Shown here: in pieces, positions 8,819-18,359 of the stretch
How positions within the stretch are numbered: position 1 is the first letter of the stretch
Layout of the letters: each line of letters starts with the position of its first letter
NCBI GenBank assembly: GCA_963820395.1
Contig: CAWGAE010000012.1
Span: 124,001 to 188,000 of the forward strand
From: DATFVJ01 sp963820395
Lineage (GTDB): Bacteria > Actinomycetota > Actinomycetes > Streptosporangiales > Streptosporangiaceae
DNA length: 64,000 nucleotides
Reading direction: 5' to 3'
Position numbers and translations under genes: made by a program
The notes under the pieces: generated by a model
The model's database searches: none
What the model was told of the DNA's origin: nothing
The model's input: only the letters and a program-made list of their open reading frames with translations

Positions 8819-9289
8819 ATGCGTAGGTACCTTGTCGTTGCGAACCAGACCCTGCAGGGTGCCGAGCTACAGGAGGAACTCCGCAAGCGGATCGAGGCAG
8901 GACCGAGTTCCTTCTACGTGCTCGTCCCCAACACCGGTGCCGCGCATTATCGCGTCGTGGCCGCCGGTGACGTCCTCCTGCCCAGCATGGCATGGTGGGC
9001 GACGGACTACTTTGGCCCTGCCACCGACGAGGAGGCGACCGCGCAGGCCCGGCAACGGCTCGACAAGATGCTGGCCCACCTCACCGCGCTGGGTGTCCCC
9101 GTCGAGGGCGATCTCGGGGCTGCACGCCCGCTCGAGGCCATTGAGAAGCTACTTGCCGATCGCCAGTTCGACGAGATCATCGTGGCCACGCTGCCCCGGC
9201 ACCTATCACGCTGGCTCCGGGCCGACCTGCCCCATCAGGCCGAGCGCCGGTCCGGTCTGCCGGTCACGACCATCGTCACGAAGCGCTAA
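8819..9289 (+). CDS. Universal-stress-like / nucleotide-binding alpha-beta protein
   Basis: 156 residues from the ATG at 8819. MRRYLVVANQTLQGAEL opens a Rossmann-like strand, followed by a central helix DEEATAQARQRLDKMLAHLTALGVPVEGDL and a FDEIIVATLPRHLSRWLRADLPHQ segment like those of actinobacterial UspA-related proteins. The classical G-2X-G-9X-G ATP motif is not obvious, so ATP binding is uncertain. It is divergent from the thioesterase with about 230 bases between the starts. Confidence 0.75.
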   Translation: MRRYLVVANQTLQGAELQEELRKRIEAGPSSFYVLVPNTGAAHYRVVAAGDVLLPSMAWWATDYFGPATDEEATAQARQRLDKMLAHLTALGVPVEGDLGAARPLEAIEKLLADRQFDEIIVATLPRHLSRWLRADLPHQAERRSGLPVTTIVTKR

Positions 9290-9418
9290 CCTGCCAGTCC
9301 GTGGCCGGTTGAACCCGGACGCGAGAACAGATTCTGTGACCGCACGACCTGAGCAGGTCTGCGAGGGACTCACGCTCGCCGCCCCGGCGTACAGCGGCTG
9401 GCTTGCCCGGGCAAGTGC

Positions 9419-9739
9419 TCAGCCCCAGCTGCCATACTGTCGCCGACGGCTGGCTTGGTCGATGATGGCGGCCATCTCTTCCGCATTGAAGGCCCGCAGC
9501 GTGCGGGAGCGGATGTTACCGGCCGAGCTGAGCTGGAGCAGGGCGGCTACCCCTGATTCGTCGTCGGGGAACTCGGCGACATGGACGAGGTCATACTCGC
9601 CGACGGTCCACAGTAGCTCCCGGACCGTGCCGCCGGCGCCCTCGACAAGCCTGGAGAAATCCTCCGCGCGCTTGACCGTATCGCGGAAGTTCCTAACGCC
9701 CTGCTCGGTCCAGTTGATGAGAGACACATAACTCGACAT
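9419..9739 (-). CDS. GYD-domain protein
   Basis: 106 residues. SYVSLINWTEQGVRNFRDTVKRAEDF then TVRELLWTVGEYDLVHVAEFPDDES matches the GYD family, named for the conserved Gly-Tyr-Asp that appears here as GEYD. These are small dimeric ferredoxin-like-fold proteins without a settled function. Convergent with 8819. About 239 bases to the next gene contain only shadow frames. Confidence 0.85.
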   Translation of the reverse strand: MSSYVSLINWTEQGVRNFRDTVKRAEDFSRLVEGAGGTVRELLWTVGEYDLVHVAEFPDDESGVAALLQLSSAGNIRSRTLRAFNAEEMAAIIDQASRRRQYGSWG

Positions 9740-9978
9740 GTCGCCACCTAGCTTCTCGATTGCCGAACCAATCGTGTCTCCGGGCGAACCCGTAGGTCAA
9801 TGGCGTGGTTAGCGGACAGTCGGCCGTCACCATGGTCACGTGATGCCGACGGCAGCCTGAGCCCTTCTCCCAAGAACGCGCACTCCTCGTCTGACCACGT
9901 TCTTTCCGCCCCGACGGGGCTGCACGGTCCCCGGGAAGTCCCCGGCCTATAGATCGCCGCCTTCCCTGACCGCGCCCA

Positions 9979-12327
9979 TCATGAGTTCTTGCCGCATTCG
10001 TAGAGCGTCCCGGATCCGCCGTCGGCGCCACCGAAGCTGGCCCGTGCGCCGGCCGATCCGGCGCTGGCGATCGGTGCGGTGCCCGAGCGGGCCCGGTAGT
10101 CATTCGCGTGCACCTTGGTACACGAGGTCTCTACCCAGCTGGCGATCGCCTGCGCGTCGCTCCCGCCGCCCCTTGCCACGCCCAGGCCAAACCCGCTGCC
10201 GCCGAGCATGAAGAACCTGAGCTGACCGCTGCTGACGAGCTGCTGCAATTGGGTCAGCGTCGGCTCTGGCACCGAACCGCTGAACCCGCCCATGGTGAGT
10301 ACTTCTTGGCCGGTCGTCAGGATGTAAGGCGCCGCAGAAGGCCACGACTGAACCGCCATCAGATAGCCGGCGCCGCCGCGATGAGCGCTGACGTAGTTGT
10401 AGACCCCCTGCTGGGCGGCGGTCAGGGTTGTAGACGTGCCCAGCGGGCCGCCCGGCGCGGCGGTCCCCGAGGAAGCCCGGAACCCGCCACCGTCCGGCAG
10501 CGTAATGCCGTAGCGCTCCGCGAGCGCCGCGAGCGCCGCGAGCGCCGCGAGCGACCGGCCGCCGGCTACGCCGGGCCGCATGCCGGCACCCATCACCCCG
10601 GCCGGTCCGGCGCCGGCGTCGATGGAGCTGCCGGCGTACCGGGCGTCGAGGACCGACGATGCCCATGCCGCCGGCGCCGCCAGCATCGCCGCCACGCCAG
10701 CGAGGAGCCCGGCCATGACCAGACGGCCGCGGGTTCGCTTCGACAACCGTGCCATCACCATCACCGCGATCGCGGCCGCGCCAGCCACGATCGCCACCCA
10801 CAGCGCCCATGGCAGGAAACCGCGATAGCTCCGCCACAGGTAGGCGGCCCACGCCAGCTCCGCCGCGACCGCGAGCGGCAGCACCCAGCCGCGGCGGTCA
10901 CCGCTCCGGTAGAGCCGCCAGAACGTCACGATCCCGGCGGCGGACAGGGCCGCGATCGGCGGCGCCAGCGCGGCCACGTAGGCCGTGTGTGGAATGACGC
11001 TCATCTCGCTGTAGACGACGCCGAAGGTAAGCAGCCACACCCCCCACATCACCAGCCCGCCGCGTACCGGGTCGGTGCGCGGCGCGCGGCGCCGCCACCC
11101 GAGCCCGAGGACAAGCGCCAGCAACGCGAGCGGGACCAGCCAGCCGATTTCGGGACCGAACCTGCTGCCGAACAGCTTGGACCACCCGCCGCCCAGGACT
11201 GCGGCGAAGCCGCCGCGCGCCACCCGCGGGGTGCGAGCGAAGCCACCGGGCAAGCCGCCGGGTGCCGACGCGCCCTGCCCGCCGGGTTGCACCTGGCCGC
11301 CCGCCGGCAACCCGGCCGGCGGCGGGGCGGGCTCGCCCTGGCGAGCCGATGACGCCTGGTTCCCGCCCACGCTGGCGTCCCCCCGGCCGGACACCATGTC
11401 GCGGCCACGGGCGCCTCCGCCGCCAAACATCGACGCGACGGCGCCGGGTACGCTGACGCCGAAGCGCTCGATGCCGTTGTAGCCGAAAACCATGGCAACC
11501 GCGCTGTTGTTCGTCGAACCATCGACATAGGGCCGGTCGCTGGCCGGGGTGAAGATATAGAGCGCGATCCACGACAGCGAAACCGCGAGCATCACCGTAC
11601 CCGCGACGCACAGATGCCACAGCCGGCGCCGGAGCCGCGGCGGCGCGGTCACCAGGTAGCCAATCGCCAGAGCGGGCAGGATCATCCAGGCTTCCAGCAT
11701 CTTGGCCTGGAAGCCGGCACCGACCCAGACCCCCGCCCACACCAGCGACCGCAGCCGGCCCTCCAGAACGGCGCGCTGGTAGGCGCCGGCCGCGAGCACC
11801 AGGCACATGATCAGGGCGCCGTCTTCCATGCTGTGGCCGAACATGGACGCCGCGACGGGGGTAATCGCCATGATGCCGGCCGCGAGCAGGCCAGCCGCCA
11901 CGCCGGCCCAGCGCCGCACGACACGGTACATCACCAGAACCGTCACGACCCCTTCGACCACCTGTGGCAAGGCGAGCGACCAGGGATGGAAGCCGAAGAT
12001 CCGCACCGAGAGGGCCTGCGGCAGGAAGGACCCGGCGAGCTTGTCGATCGTGATGGTCGCCTTCGGGTCGAACGCGCCGTAGAAGAATGCCTTCCGGCTC
12101 TCGGACATGCTCTTCACGGCGACCGAGTAGAAGGGGGCGAGGCCCGCATCGGCGATATTCCAGGCATAGAGCAACGCCGCCACGGCCGCTATCCCGAGCA
12201 GCGTCGGCCGCGCCCACGATGGCTGGCCCTGCGGCGATCGCCACGGCGCAAGGTGCCCGCGTCTCCTGTCGGCAACGGGATCGCCGCATCCGGGCAGCGC
12301 CAGCGGATCCGCACGGAGCAAGGACAC
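9979..12327 (-). CDS. GT39-family membrane glycosyltransferase
   Basis: 782 residues from a GTG at 12327 that follows GGAGG at good spacing; the longer frame to 12423 has no such site. About a dozen membrane segments. YSVAVKSMSESRKAFF and AFDPKATITIDKLAG in the first luminal loop are typical of bacterial PMT_2 / YkcB-like polyprenol-phosphate sugar transferases. A long glycine/proline-rich loop (about residues 340-400) and an extracytoplasmic C-terminal domain (YNYVSAHRGGAGYLMAVQSW onward) follow. A run of ALA triplets near residue 600 comes from a 9-bp repeat in the DNA. It likely transfers sugar to a surface acceptor; donor and acceptor are unknown. Confidence 0.85.
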   Translation of the reverse strand: MSLLRADPLALPGCGDPVADRRRGHLAPWRSPQGQPSWARPTLLGIAAVAALLYAWNIADAGLAPFYSVAVKSMSESRKAFFYGAFDPKATITIDKLAGSFLPQALSVRIFGFHPWSLALPQVVEGVVTVLVMYRVVRRWAGVAAGLLAAGIMAITPVAASMFGHSMEDGALIMCLVLAAGAYQRAVLEGRLRSLVWAGVWVGAGFQAKMLEAWMILPALAIGYLVTAPPRLRRRLWHLCVAGTVMLAVSLSWIALYIFTPASDRPYVDGSTNNSAVAMVFGYNGIERFGVSVPGAVASMFGGGGARGRDMVSGRGDASVGGNQASSARQGEPAPPPAGLPAGGQVQPGGQGASAPGGLPGGFARTPRVARGGFAAVLGGGWSKLFGSRFGPEIGWLVPLALLALVLGLGWRRRAPRTDPVRGGLVMWGVWLLTFGVVYSEMSVIPHTAYVAALAPPIAALSAAGIVTFWRLYRSGDRRGWVLPLAVAAELAWAAYLWRSYRGFLPWALWVAIVAGAAAIAVMVMARLSKRTRGRLVMAGLLAGVAAMLAAPAAWASSVLDARYAGSSIDAGAGPAGVMGAGMRPGVAGGRSLAALAALAALAERYGITLPDGGGFRASSGTAAPGGPLGTSTTLTAAQQGVYNYVSAHRGGAGYLMAVQSWPSAAPYILTTGQEVLTMGGFSGSVPEPTLTQLQQLVSSGQLRFFMLGGSGFGLGVARGGGSDAQAIASWVETSCTKVHANDYRARSGTAPIASAGSAGARASFGGADGGSGTLYECGKNS

Positions 12328-12822
12328 TCGTGTTACCTCCGTCAAGGAAGACTTGATTGCGTGCCATTGCCCCCCGCGCGACCGCTGAGCTGCGGTTCGG
12401 GGCATCCCACCGGCTCGGCACAACAGGCTGGCAGCCGACGATGGAAGCCGGCTTAGCCGACCCTGAGAAGAACATCAAGACGGGCAACTCAGGGTGACGT
12501 CGACGGGACCAGCCCCTCGCACCGGCCCGGGTACCGGATGAGCAGGCGATCAGCGCGCGCAGCCGCTGCGTGTCATTGGTCCCGAACGGGGCTGCCGCAT
12601 TGTGACGCGAGCCTGCCCGCCGAGTTGCCCCGGCGTCAAGGGGCCAGATCGGCTGACAGCTCGCTCATATCACCCGGTCCGCATTGATATCGGGCTAAGG
12701 CCGAGATTTCCAGGTAACTGGGGAACACGGTGTGACCCGGCCTGCGATCCACGGGCACTGGGACGATCGTCGTCACGGTACATCCAGCTTGCGTGGCCAC
12801 CACCCATCCGGAAGGGACACCC
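12328..12822. other. Intergenic region, divergent promoters expected
   Basis: About 495 bases between the GT39 gene and the kinase operon, which point away from each other. No frame here has coding character and no clear operator is visible. Both promoters probably lie in it. Confidence 0.5.
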
Positions 12823-15342
12823 ATGCGGGGCATCGTCCTGGTCGCCGGCGCCGCGTTGGCGCTGATCCTGCTGGCAGCCTGGATCTCCCGGAAGAACCTT
12901 CTGCTGCGTATCGCCGGCGTGAGCCCCGACTACATACAGACCGTGCCAGATCGCGTGCGCTACAGCTCCATGGGCGGCATCGTGCTCCTTACCGCGATCG
13001 CTGCCACGGCGTCGTTGACCGTGGCGCTGTCGCTGGTCTTCCCGCGTCATAGCTGGCTCGGGTTCCTGCCAGTCGGCATCTTGTGGGGCGCTGTGGTCTT
13101 CAATTTCGACCGCTGGATCGTTAGCAGCCTGGATTACGGGCCGCTCACGGCTGGGGATGCGGCGCCCGGTCGCCGCTCGCGTTCGGTGTCAAAGGTGATG
13201 CACTTTGTAGTTCGTTTCATAATGGCCGCACTCGTCGGTCTGGTGATTAGTGAGCCTATCGTGCTGGCTATCTTCGGCCCGGAAATCGACCAGCAGCTCA
13301 CGGCTCAGCACACCGCCGATATCGTGCAGCAGACTGCCCAGATTAATTCTGCCGAAAGACGGCAGGCTGCTGCTCTTAACTCGCCTGTGACAGCGGCTGC
13401 TAATACCCTGAAGGCGGCCACGGGCAAAGCGAATAGCGCGCACGAAGTCTACATCTGCGAGCTGACCGGGAATTGCCACCTGCCAGCGGGCGAGGTCACT
13501 GGTGTCCCGGGCGAAGGACCGCAAACCGCGCAGGACTACGCTGTCTGGCGGCAGGCCCAGGCAGAGCAGAACAGCGCCCAAAATGTCTTCGACACGGCCA
13601 GCGCGAACGAGCGGACTGCAGCCGCGGCGCTGCATGAGCCAACGAATCAGAAGATCAAGAACGCCGCTGAGACGATCAATGCTGACAACGGCCTGCTGGC
13701 GCGCGAGCGGGCGCTGGACACCCTGACCCGCCAGAACCCGGGCTTCCTGCTGCGCCGGCTACTGCTGTGGCTCGCGCTAATGTTCATCGACTTGGCGCCG
13801 GTCCTGCTCAAGACCTTCTCGCCGCCCACCCTCTACGAGCTGCTCCAGCGCAGTGCCGCAGTTCGGCTTGGGCGCCACGCCATGGCTGACGCCGTGGCCG
13901 ACAGCGACCACGAAAGCTCGAAGAAAGCCATAACTCGTGAGGGTGACCTGCAGCGTCACCGGGTCGTCACCGACGTCGAGTACCGGAGCATGGCGAGGAC
14001 ACCGTCCGGACCCCCGGAGCGTGCCGACGGGGCGGTGGGCCCGGCGGGCATGTCTCGCGGTGACCGGGTCCGCACGAACAGCTTGTACGGGTCGACGCGC
14101 GGCGCGGGAAAGGCGGGCGCGGGAAAGGCGGGCGCGGGAAAGGCGGGCGCGGGAAAGACGGTGGACGCGGCCGATCCCGGCTGGGTGATCGGGCATCGCT
14201 GGCATATTCAGCGGCCGTTGTCGGATGTGCCGGGCTCGGGCCGGGTTCCGTTTGTGGCCGTCGACTTGTACGGGCAGTACCCGTTCGAGGTCGTTGTCAA
14301 GATCATCGCACCACCGCCCGGGGTCGCGGGCTGGCAGGCACTCAGGCAACGTCGCCATGCCCAGCTGGAAATGTCGCTGCCGCAGGGATACCTGCACGAC
14401 AACATTGCGGAGGTATTGGACTGCGATGTTGATCAGGAACACGGAGCCTATACCGTTACTCGCCGATACCCGACGACACTCGAACAGTACCTGGGCGAAG
14501 CGAGCGAGCAGGATGCCCTGACTATCGGGCTGGTGCTGAACCTTGCCGGGCAGATCCTGGCCGGGCTCCGGGCCGCATGGGACCGGGGCTTCGTCCACCT
14601 TGATCTTAAGCCGGCCAACGTGGCCCTCACCGAGGATGGGACGGTCAAACTTATCGATTTTGGCCTGGCCCGCCAGTATCAGAAGGTAAATGGCCGCGGC
14701 GACACGGCGTCCGCAGCGCGCTTCACGATGTTCTACGCCCCACCCGAGCAGATGGAACGCGGGGACGCCACGTGGATAAGCAGAAACGCCGACATCCGAG
14801 CTCTGGGTGCGGTGATCTACCGGATGCTGACTGGATACCCGCCGATGTTCCGTGAGGCCCGCGCGCTGGGTCTGGTGGATCCGTCAGGACGCTGGCTCGC
14901 TGATGAAGCAGTCGCTTACTTCGACCTGAAGGAATTGATGCGCTCCGTAGAGCCGGTTCCGGTTGCCGAACTCATCGGCCATGTGCCGCTGGACCTGGAC
15001 ACGCTGCTGCGCAGCTGGCTGCGGATCGATCCGCAGACGCGTAGTCCGGGTAACCCGGAAACCATGGCAGAGCGGGTGTGGCTGGAGTTGGCTGCCACCT
15101 TCGAGCGTGTGCATGCGAGCGGCGAGGCCGGCTACCCGGTCGGTCCCCGGGTGACGCAGGAGCCAGAGTTCGCGCAGCTGCGTGCCGGGTGGCACCGCGG
15201 CTCCGCCCGGCACCCGACGTTGTGGGCAGGTACCGCGAGATCCGGGACCCTGGAAGCGGCGACGGGAGATGCCATGGAGCTGCCTGCTTTCAACGATCCG
15301 GCGACAATTGTGCCAGGGGCCAACGGTGCCGCGGCGACGTAG
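12823..15342 (+). CDS. DUF4407-like membrane domain fused to a Ser/Thr protein kinase
   Basis: 839 residues; the ATG at 12823 follows GGAAGGGA by 7 bases, better than the GTG at 12793. Residues 1-330 hold four or five membrane segments and a long coiled extracytoplasmic stretch rich in Ala/Gln, with NFDRWIV after the third segment, as in DUF4407 proteins. A linker of four AGAGK units (about 425-445) leads to a Hanks-type kinase (about 455-700): VVVKII lysine, HLDLKPAN catalytic loop with Asp594, IDFGLAR with Asp612, then APPEQM. The key residues are intact, but the catalytic Arg is Leu (HLD instead of HRD), so activity may not depend on activation-loop phosphorylation. First gene of an apparent operon with 15399 and 16928. 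Confidence 0.88.
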   Translation: MRGIVLVAGAALALILLAAWISRKNLLLRIAGVSPDYIQTVPDRVRYSSMGGIVLLTAIAATASLTVALSLVFPRHSWLGFLPVGILWGAVVFNFDRWIVSSLDYGPLTAGDAAPGRRSRSVSKVMHFVVRFIMAALVGLVISEPIVLAIFGPEIDQQLTAQHTADIVQQTAQINSAERRQAAALNSPVTAAANTLKAATGKANSAHEVYICELTGNCHLPAGEVTGVPGEGPQTAQDYAVWRQAQAEQNSAQNVFDTASANERTAAAALHEPTNQKIKNAAETINADNGLLARERALDTLTRQNPGFLLRRLLLWLALMFIDLAPVLLKTFSPPTLYELLQRSAAVRLGRHAMADAVADSDHESSKKAITREGDLQRHRVVTDVEYRSMARTPSGPPERADGAVGPAGMSRGDRVRTNSLYGSTRGAGKAGAGKAGAGKAGAGKTVDAADPGWVIGHRWHIQRPLSDVPGSGRVPFVAVDLYGQYPFEVVVKIIAPPPGVAGWQALRQRRHAQLEMSLPQGYLHDNIAEVLDCDVDQEHGAYTVTRRYPTTLEQYLGEASEQDALTIGLVLNLAGQILAGLRAAWDRGFVHLDLKPANVALTEDGTVKLIDFGLARQYQKVNGRGDTASAARFTMFYAPPEQMERGDATWISRNADIRALGAVIYRMLTGYPPMFREARALGLVDPSGRWLADEAVAYFDLKELMRSVEPVPVAELIGHVPLDLDTLLRSWLRIDPQTRSPGNPETMAERVWLELAATFERVHASGEAGYPVGPRVTQEPEFAQLRAGWHRGSARHPTLWAGTARSGTLEAATGDAMELPAFNDPATIVPGANGAAAT

Positions 15343-15398
15343 TGGCTCACCACGAGTCACCTGGGCGACGAGTAAGACAAGACACGCGATGAAGCACC

Positions 15399-16973
15399 GT
15401 GCTCATCGTCGTGGGATGGGTCAGTGATGCCGTGTTCCTCATGATGCTGTCGATCCGGCATCTGCTCGGCCGGGCGGTACGCGGTCGCGGCCGCGCGGCC
15501 GGTCAGGCCGCTGTGACTTCCGGCGGTTCGCCCGCCGCTATCTGCGGCGCCGTGCGCGAAATGGAGGCCGGCGAGGGCCACCGCGCCGTACCCGTCTTAC
15601 CTTCTGGCGCGCTACCGCTGACCGATCCTGCTCTCCGGGGGCGGCCGGTGGTTCCGGATGGCCCATATGCCGACGCCGATACCGCGGAAGAGCCCGATAG
15701 CCCACCAGTTCGTGCCCTGCCCGGAAGGGTCCTGCGTGCGCTCGGGGACGAATGCATGGGAAGCGGCACCGGACCCGATGGCGCGACGACGATGCCGCGG
15801 GCGGGCACAGCGCTTGACGCTGAAGTTCAGCTGGCACGGGCCAATGGCTCACTGCGGGCCTGGTTGTGGGGTGAACAGGGCGCGGCCGGGGAATTTCTCC
15901 TGGCCAGTCAGTCGGTGACTGTCGGACGCGATCCAGGCAGCGACATCGTGCTCAGCGATCTCACGGTCAGCCGCGAGCACGCGACGCTCAAATACGGTGA
16001 CGGCAGCTGGTGGCTACTTCCCGGGGTTACCGCCAACGGGACGTGGCTGAACGGCCGCCTCATCCAGCCGGGGGAGCGGGTTCGTGTGGATGATGGTGGC
16101 CGGTTGCGGTTCGGCCTCCACACGCAGCTGCGGATGCTCGTGCCTGCCACGTTTGTTGAGCCCGCGATGCGGTTCGTCGCGGCGGCATACACAACCCCCG
16201 GGGCCAAGATTGACAATAGTGATGCCCATCTGGCGACAGAGCGGCTACTGACTGTCGCCGACGGGGTGTCTGATCGTCCTTGCCCGCGTATCGCCTCGTG
16301 GACCGCTGTGCGGGAGATCGCTGACACCCCGCCAGAGCTTCCCCTCCCCGAGGTCATCGACCGGGTGAACGGAACGGTCCTCGAGCTTGGCAGCAACGCA
16401 TTGCAGCTCAAGGGCATGGCGACGACCCTGGATCTGGTTCGGCTGCGTCGTGACGAAACGCGGGGCTGGCGTGTGGAGGGTGCGCACCTGGGCGACGGCC
16501 AGGTGCTGCTGCAAGACAGCTTCGGGATCCGCAAGCTGACCCGCGAGGACACTGCCGGTGGCCGGCTGGCCGCGGTCGATCCGGCCCGAGCCGTAAGGCT
16601 TGCCGCCGATCCGGAGTTCAACCGGCTGACTTCTGCGGTTGGTTTCGCCCGTCAGGTCGACCCGGAGCTGTGGTGGGTCCACGCTGACCGCGAGCAGCGT
16701 CTGGTGCTCACCACCGATGGGCTGGTCAGCGCGCTGGGCACCGATGACATCTGTGAGGTGCTGCGGCACAGCCGCCAAGACACGCCAGCCGTGGTGGCCG
16801 GCCTGCTGATCCGTTTGGCCATCCAAGCTGACGCGCCCGACAATGTCACTATTATCGTCGCAGACATCGCAGGATCTGATGGATGTGTCGATGGCGCGCC
16901 ATCCCCGGTGGCGGTAGGTGAGGAGCGATGGCGCAGCTCGTTATCTGGTCTTCCGGATGCGGGGAGTGGCTGA
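15399..16973 (+). CDS. FHA domain fused to PP2C-type protein phosphatase
   Basis: 524 residues from the GTG at 15399; the start is uncertain because the first 130 residues look unstructured and later ATGs exist. An FHA domain (about 155-235) shows VTVGRDPGSDIVLSD and SREHATLK, then a TWLNG turn, the phosphothreonine-binding face. The PP2C domain (about 245-495) carries DNSDAH, TVADGVS, HLGDGQVLL, VLTTDGL and DNVTIIVADI, so the metal-binding aspartates are present. It lies 56 bases after the kinase gene and should reverse its phosphorylation, with the FHA domain docking on phosphorylated partners. It overlaps the next gene by 46 bases. Confidence 0.88.
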   Translation: MLIVVGWVSDAVFLMMLSIRHLLGRAVRGRGRAAGQAAVTSGGSPAAICGAVREMEAGEGHRAVPVLPSGALPLTDPALRGRPVVPDGPYADADTAEEPDSPPVRALPGRVLRALGDECMGSGTGPDGATTMPRAGTALDAEVQLARANGSLRAWLWGEQGAAGEFLLASQSVTVGRDPGSDIVLSDLTVSREHATLKYGDGSWWLLPGVTANGTWLNGRLIQPGERVRVDDGGRLRFGLHTQLRMLVPATFVEPAMRFVAAAYTTPGAKIDNSDAHLATERLLTVADGVSDRPCPRIASWTAVREIADTPPELPLPEVIDRVNGTVLELGSNALQLKGMATTLDLVRLRRDETRGWRVEGAHLGDGQVLLQDSFGIRKLTREDTAGGRLAAVDPARAVRLAADPEFNRLTSAVGFARQVDPELWWVHADREQRLVLTTDGLVSALGTDDICEVLRHSRQDTPAVVAGLLIRLAIQADAPDNVTIIVADIAGSDGCVDGAPSPVAVGEERWRSSLSGLPDAGSG

Positions 16974-17794
16974 ACTGCCCACCCGATGAGATCACGTGGC
17001 TGGACCGGCGGTTGCTCAGTGCGGGCAAAGACCCTTCGCTGCACCGGTCACCGCGTTGTCCCGGCCTTCGATACGTGCACTACCGATGGGAGCTGTTCAG
17101 CCGCGACACCACCCACAGTGTGTACGTGGCGCCATATGCCGCCGAGTTCTCGCTGCACTCCCAGGCCGTGCAGACGGCGGCCCAGCACGTGTTGCCGGTG
17201 GCCCCGCCTCGGTATGAGACATTACCGGTACGGCTTGAGGACGGAGCGTGGCTGGTCAGTCTCGGGAACTGGGTGCTGCCGCTGTGCATCGACGTCCCCT
17301 TGCACCGTCGCCGCCAGCCGGCCTTCCCGCATAGCGATGACCAGCTTCCCCCGCGGGGCGGCAGCGGCCGGTCGACAGGCTCCCCGGTGGCCGGGCAGGC
17401 AAACCCGCCCATGTCCGACGCGGTGTCCAAGGTTCGTGCCTTCTTCGGTCGTAATGGCACAGCCTGCATGGCGATGGCCTACCACTATCAGGAGTTCATC
17501 TCCGGTGCTGTCGCTCCACAAGCGGTGCCGATGATCGATGTCGCCATCGCATTGGACCTGAGCGGCGAGGGCGCGGTTTCGGACTACAAGAAAGAGCTTC
17601 AGGGCCGCATCTGGAAGGAACGAGGCCACCAGCGCGAGCTTGCCGAATTCCTCCTCGCCAACGGCCTGATCAACCAGGCGGGCCTCGAACGGGCCAAGCA
17701 ACTTGCTATTGCTAACGAGCGCAGCGGGAGAACCGAGATGGCGAGGGAGCGGCTACGGTACCCACGGCGCCGACGTTCTCACATCGTGAGCTGA
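16928..17794 (+). CDS. Unrecognised protein of the kinase/phosphatase operon
   Basis: 288 residues; the ATG follows GAGGAG by four bases and the gene starts inside the end of the phosphatase gene, so it is translationally coupled. I do not recognise a family. The N-terminal 130 residues look like a compact beta-rich unit (LVIWSSGCGEWLNC, then WELFSRDTTHSVYVAPY and LEDGAWLVSLGNWVLPL). A Pro/Gly/Ser-rich linker (135-160) leads to a helical C-terminal half (AVSKVRAFFGRNGTACMAMAYHYQEF) and a strongly basic tail. It could be the kinase substrate, an adaptor or an effector; nothing in the sequence decides between these. Confidence 0.75.
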   Translation: MAQLVIWSSGCGEWLNCPPDEITWLDRRLLSAGKDPSLHRSPRCPGLRYVHYRWELFSRDTTHSVYVAPYAAEFSLHSQAVQTAAQHVLPVAPPRYETLPVRLEDGAWLVSLGNWVLPLCIDVPLHRRRQPAFPHSDDQLPPRGGSGRSTGSPVAGQANPPMSDAVSKVRAFFGRNGTACMAMAYHYQEFISGAVAPQAVPMIDVAIALDLSGEGAVSDYKKELQGRIWKERGHQRELAEFLLANGLINQAGLERAKQLAIANERSGRTEMARERLRYPRRRRSHIVS

Positions 17795-17803
17795 AGTAGG
17801 TGC

Positions 17804-17833
17804 GTGCCGGGACAAACAAGCGTCCCACGGCAC
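17804..17833 (+). terminator. Hairpin after the kinase operon
   Basis: gtgccgggac pairs with gtcccacggcac across an 8-base loop, with one or two unpaired bases, 9 bases after the stop of the third gene. There is no U-run, so it may be a weak actinobacterial-type terminator or an mRNA-end stabiliser. Confidence 0.35.
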
Positions 17834-17948
17834 CCTGCAGGAGTGACGTGTACCGCTAGTCCCAGTATGATCGTAGCGTTTCACATCTACGCTCGCGCTC
17901 GCGCGCTCCGGGACTTGACGGCACTACCTCGTGCCAAGGGAGAATTCC

Positions 17949-18359
17949 ATGCCACTCGCTGCCACCAACTACACCTATCCTCTGCTGGACGTGTTCTGGA
18001 CGATCCTCGAGATTTTCCTGTGGGTAATCTGGTTCTGGATCCTGATCATGGTGTTCATAGACATCTTCCGCAGCCATGATCTGTCCGGCTGGGCCAAGGC
18101 CCTGTGGTTCATCTTCGTGCTGTTCATCCCGCTGATAGGCGTCCTGGTCTATCTGATCGCCCGCGGTGGGAGCATGCATGAGCGGGCCGTGCAGCAGGCC
18201 CACCGTCAGGACGAGGCATACCACCGCTATATCCAGCAGGCCGCATCGGCATCCCCGGCCAGCTCCGCAGACCAGCTGGCCAAGCTCGCCGATCTTCGCG
18301 ACCGCGGCGTCATCACCGCTGAGGAATTCGACCGTGAGAAGGCAAAAATCCTCACCTGA
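17949..18359 (+). CDS. Membrane protein with PLDc_N and SHOCT domains
   Basis: 136 residues from the ATG at 17949, which has GGGAGA upstream; a GTG at 17931 is less likely. Two membrane segments (ILEIFLWVIWFWILIMVFIDIF, shown as ILEIFLWVIWF and WILIMVFIDIF, then LWFIFVLFIPLIGVLVYLI) flank FRSHDLSGWAKALW, the signature of the phospholipase D N-terminal-like membrane domain (catalytic part absent). The end QLAKLADLRDRGVITAEEFDREKAKIL is a SHOCT oligomerisation motif. It follows the kinase operon after a hairpin and may belong to the same envelope-signalling block, or be independent. Confidence 0.85.
   Translation: MPLAATNYTYPLLDVFWTILEIFLWVIWFWILIMVFIDIFRSHDLSGWAKALWFIFVLFIPLIGVLVYLIARGGSMHERAVQQAHRQDEAYHRYIQQAASASPASSADQLAKLADLRDRGVITAEEFDREKAKILT

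Noticed and set aside
10108..11352. 414-residue plus-strand frame opposite the GT39 gene
   Set aside because: Shadow of the opposite strand in high-GC DNA; His/Arg/Pro-rich with no motif, while the minus strand shows a clear GT39 protein.
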